From the NCBI GenBank assembly GCA_017458805.1, contig JAFTAC010000678.1, forward strand, positions 1 to 8,464: a stretch of 8,464 bases of DNA, read 5' to 3'. Numbering within the stretch: the stretch's first letter is position 1; the number at the start of each line of letters is the position of its first letter. The notes under the pieces were generated by a model. The model ran no database searches. It was not told where the DNA came from and saw nothing but the letters and a program-made list of their open reading frames with translations. The position numbers and the translations under genes were made by a program. This DNA is from Victivallales bacterium (GTDB lineage: Bacteria > Verrucomicrobiota > Lentisphaeria > Oligosphaerales > Oligosphaeraceae). Of this stretch, positions 6,598 through 8,464 are shown in pieces.

Positions 6598-7011
6598 ATG
6601 AGCTGGCAATCACAATTGAAGGAGACCGCGAGGCAACTTGGCCTGGAAGGCGCCGACCTTGTGGAGAAATGCACGAAACGGGAACTTGCCGAAATCTGCA
6701 ATGGTATTGGCCCCTTCTGGTTCCCCAAAAGGCTGCGCGACATCATCAGCAGATTCAACCCGACCCTGCGCATCGCCGCCGACCTGCATGATCTGATGTA
6801 CTACTTCGCGGACGGCTCAGACGAGCAGTTCAGCAAGGCGAACAAGGCCTTCGCCGCCAACGGCACCATTCTGGCGAGGCACGCCTATCCCTGGTACGAC
6901 CCACGCCGGTATGTTGTCATCTTCAGAGCGTACAGGTTCGCGGCGATTTGCCAGAAACTCGGATACCTTGCATACGTGAATGCCATCAATGACAGACTCG
7001 CCAAAAAATAG
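6598..7011 (+). CDS. Small phage protein with a phospholipase A2-like 'HD' motif; function unproven
   Basis: 137 residues, starting 2 nt after the preceding stop. The recognisable core is 'CNGIGPFWFPKRLRDI' (34-49), then 'AADLHDLMYYFADGSDEQFSKANKAFAANG' (60-89). The His64-Asp65 pair, a following Tyr and a downstream Asn/Phe-rich helix recall small phage proteins with a phospholipase A2-like His-Asp helix pair, but the Cys-rich calcium loop of secreted PLA2 is absent. The C-terminal part (95-137) is rich in aromatic and basic residues ('WYDPRRYVVIFRAYRF') and is not clearly a transmembrane segment. With the preceding membrane protein it may form a small accessory pair, for lysis, entry or membrane interaction. 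That it is a real gene is supported by close packing and codon use; the enzymatic role is a weak inference. Confidence 0.8.
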   Translation: MSWQSQLKETARQLGLEGADLVEKCTKRELAEICNGIGPFWFPKRLRDIISRFNPTLRIAADLHDLMYYFADGSDEQFSKANKAFAANGTILARHAYPWYDPRRYVVIFRAYRFAAICQKLGYLAYVNAINDRLAKK

Positions 7012-7035
7012 ACAGACCAGAAGGAGACCCAAAAG

Positions 7036-8464
7036 ATGCCTGAGAAAACCATCATCGCAAACGCTGCCATCTTCGCATCGGACGCAGAAGCACTGAAGCA
7101 CGTGTCGGGCACCGCCTACTCGGGCGGTCCCATCTCGCAGTGGTGGTCCGAACACCCCATCTACCTTTCCCTGGAAGGGCTCGCCATCCGTCCCCAGATC
7201 CCCCTGCTTTACGACCACACCAACTCGCCGAACTTCCGTCTGGGCGTGGTGAATGCCAGCATCCAAGGCAACGCGCTCGCCATCGAGGGCGGCATCGACC
7301 CCGATGCCCCTCAGGCGCAGGTCATCATCGCCTCGGGGGTGAAAATCCCCTGGCAGCTCTCCATCGGCTCCACCTGCGAGGAGTTCAAGGAGCTGAAAGC
7401 CGGTGAGACCGAGACCGTCAACGGTGTCGAGGTCGCAGGTCCAGCGGTCCTCGTGATCAGGGCAACTCTCCACGAAGTATCCATTGTCGCTGTTGGCGCA
7501 GATGCGCAAACGCATTTAGATATAGCAGCTTCCCTCAGCCTAACCAAGACCCCACCCCAAACAGGAGCAACTCCAATGCCTGAAAACACCCCCCAAGCGA
7601 CGCCTGACCAGATTCAGACAGCCATCAACGCAGACCGCGAGCGCGCAGCGAACGTCCGTTCCATCTGCGCCAAGTACCCCGAAATCCTGGCGAAGGCCAC
7701 CGCCGAAAACTGGGACGAGAACCGCGCCCGCCAGGAAGTCCTGGCACACCTGGAAAGCACCATGAGCAACACCGCTCCCCAAGTCATCACCTCCAAGCAG
7801 CCTGCAGTGAACACTGCCATCCTCCAGGCTGCGGCCATGCAGTCTATGGGCTGCCCCGAGGACTCCATCACTGCAGTCGCCTCCCAGCAGGCGCTGGAAG
7901 CCGCCGACAAACTCTACCACGGACACCTCGGCCTCCAGGACCTTCTCATCGAGGCAGCCCTGGCAAACGGCGCGCAGCTGCGCACGCATTCCCTCAACAA
8001 CGGCAACTGGACCGATGTCGTGGAGGCCGCAATCCACGCCAGCGGCACCACCACCGTCTCCCTCGGCGGGTTGCTCGGCGGAATCATCAACCGCGAACTG
8101 CTTGACGGCTACAACGCCATCGACAGCACCTGGAAGGAGATTGCCCGCGTCCGTCCATGCAAGGACTTCCGCGAAATGGTCTCCTACCGCCTGGTTTCCG
8201 AGGGCGGTTTCCAGAAGGTCGCCCCGAACGGCGAACTCCAGCACGGCGCCCTCTCCGAAACGGAGTTCCGCAACAAGGCCGACACCTACGGCAAACTCGT
8301 CGGACTCACCCGTCAGGACATCATTAACGACGACCTGGGTGCCCTCAAGGACCTGCCCAACCAACTGGGCATCGACGCCGCCCTCACGCTGAACGAAGTC
8401 TTCTGGCGTGAGTTTATGGACAATTCAGGCTTCTTCAAGAACGACAACAAGAACCTGCTGTCGG
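7036..8464 (+). CDS. Prohead protease-major capsid protein fusion (3' end outside window)
   Basis: One frame runs open from ATG 7036 (AGGAG 9 nt upstream) to the window edge, 476 codons without a stop. Residues about 1-165 resemble a prohead maturation protease of the herpes/HK97-like serine class: 'LLYDHTNSPNFRLGVV' with presumed catalytic His61, 'PWQLSIGST' with presumed Ser109, and 'ATLHEVSIVAVGAD' (143-156). A low-complexity linker (166-190, Thr/Pro/Gln) leads to a charged helical region (about 190-245) that may act as scaffold (delta domain). From about 260 the capsid part begins, with 'GLLGGIINRELLDGYNAIDSTW', 'SYRLVSEGGFQKV' and 'GLTRQDIINDDLGAL', the last typical of Mu gpT/HK97-fold head proteins. 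Such fusions are known in phages. The protease presumably cuts itself and the scaffold away during maturation. The junction has its own ribosome-binding site and ATG. Confidence 0.88.
   Translation, partial: MPEKTIIANAAIFASDAEALKHVSGTAYSGGPISQWWSEHPIYLSLEGLAIRPQIPLLYDHTNSPNFRLGVVNASIQGNALAIEGGIDPDAPQAQVIIASGVKIPWQLSIGSTCEEFKELKAGETETVNGVEVAGPAVLVIRATLHEVSIVAVGADAQTHLDIAASLSLTKTPPQTGATPMPENTPQATPDQIQTAINADRERAANVRSICAKYPEILAKATAENWDENRARQEVLAHLESTMSNTAPQVITSKQPAVNTAILQAAAMQSMGCPEDSITAVASQQALEAADKLYHGHLGLQDLLIEAALANGAQLRTHSLNNGNWTDVVEAAIHASGTTTVSLGGLLGGIINRELLDGYNAIDSTWKEIARVRPCKDFREMVSYRLVSEGGFQKVAPNGELQHGALSETEFRNKADTYGKLVGLTRQDIINDDLGALKDLPNQLGIDAALTLNEVFWREFMDNSGFFKNDNKNLLS
7563..7578 (+). 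promoter_or_regulatory. Internal ribosome-binding site and in-frame ATG at the protease-capsid junction
   Basis: AGGAG (7563-7567) lies 8 nt before an in-frame ATG at 7576-7578 (codon 181). The codons after it (MPENT) nearly copy the gene's own start (MPEKT): 13 of the first 15 bases match. Translation from here would yield a protease-free scaffold-capsid product, giving the excess of capsid over protease that assembly needs, as with lambda Nu3 inside gene C. The codons just before the site (TTA, ATA, CTA, ACA, GGA) differ from the GC-rich codons on both sides. Confidence 0.55.

Noticed and set aside
7540..8364. 274-residue - strand open frame opposite the capsid region
   Set aside because: Antisense shadow of the protease-capsid fusion frame, rich in Gly/Val/Asp as expected from reverse-reading GC-rich codons.
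1..8464. CRISPR arrays, tRNA or rRNA genes, insertion sequences, integrase or attachment sites
   Set aside because: No regularly spaced repeats, cloverleaf-like segments, transposase or integrase motifs, or flanking direct repeats were seen on either strand.

Overview
The window carries the head-morphogenesis start of a tailed phage or prophage (siphovirus-like, HK97-fold capsid type) on the + strand. To its left, on the - strand, lies a complete DarTG (DarTG2-type) DNA ADP-ribosylation toxin-antitoxin pair. The host is a bacterium with ordinary Shine-Dalgarno starts. The phage genes are GC-rich and the darTG genes and their upstream region are visibly more AT-rich. No marker here fixes the taxon; a Gram-negative host is plausible but unproven.

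Layout. (1) 1-211: the last 69 codons of a + strand gene that resembles the C-terminus of SDH_sah (serine dehydrogenase-type, ClpP-fold) proteases. (2) 252-1280 and 1292-1936, - strand: darG (macrodomain antitoxin) and, upstream of it in the operon, darT (DNA-thymidine ADP-ribosyltransferase toxin). The key catalytic residues of both appear intact. (3) 1937-2399: a 463-bp intergenic region between the divergent darT and terminase genes. It is full of repeats: a tandem 9-mer, two TACGTA-centred AT-rich sites 106 bp apart, and GC-rich hairpins; together these form a large imperfect inverted repeat. (4) 2400-4565: large terminase. No small terminase gene is visible before it. (5) 4673-7011: gpW-like joining protein, lambda-type portal, a small membrane/coiled-coil protein, and a small protein with an HD motif in a phospholipase A2-like context. 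These are tightly spaced or overlapping. (6) 7036 to the right edge: one uninterrupted reading frame fusing a prohead protease to the major capsid protein. It is cut off by the window end and has a well-formed internal ribosome-binding site and in-frame ATG at the domain junction.

How it fits together. The + strand genes run in packaging and procapsid order: terminase, joining protein, portal, protease and capsid. The DarTG pair beside the packaging genes is most simply read as a phage-borne accessory (moron) module for addiction or defence against competing phages. The window does not show the element's ends, so host ownership is not excluded. The most useful leads are the phage-linked DarTG, the repeat-rich divergent regulatory region, and the possible second start inside the protease-capsid fusion.
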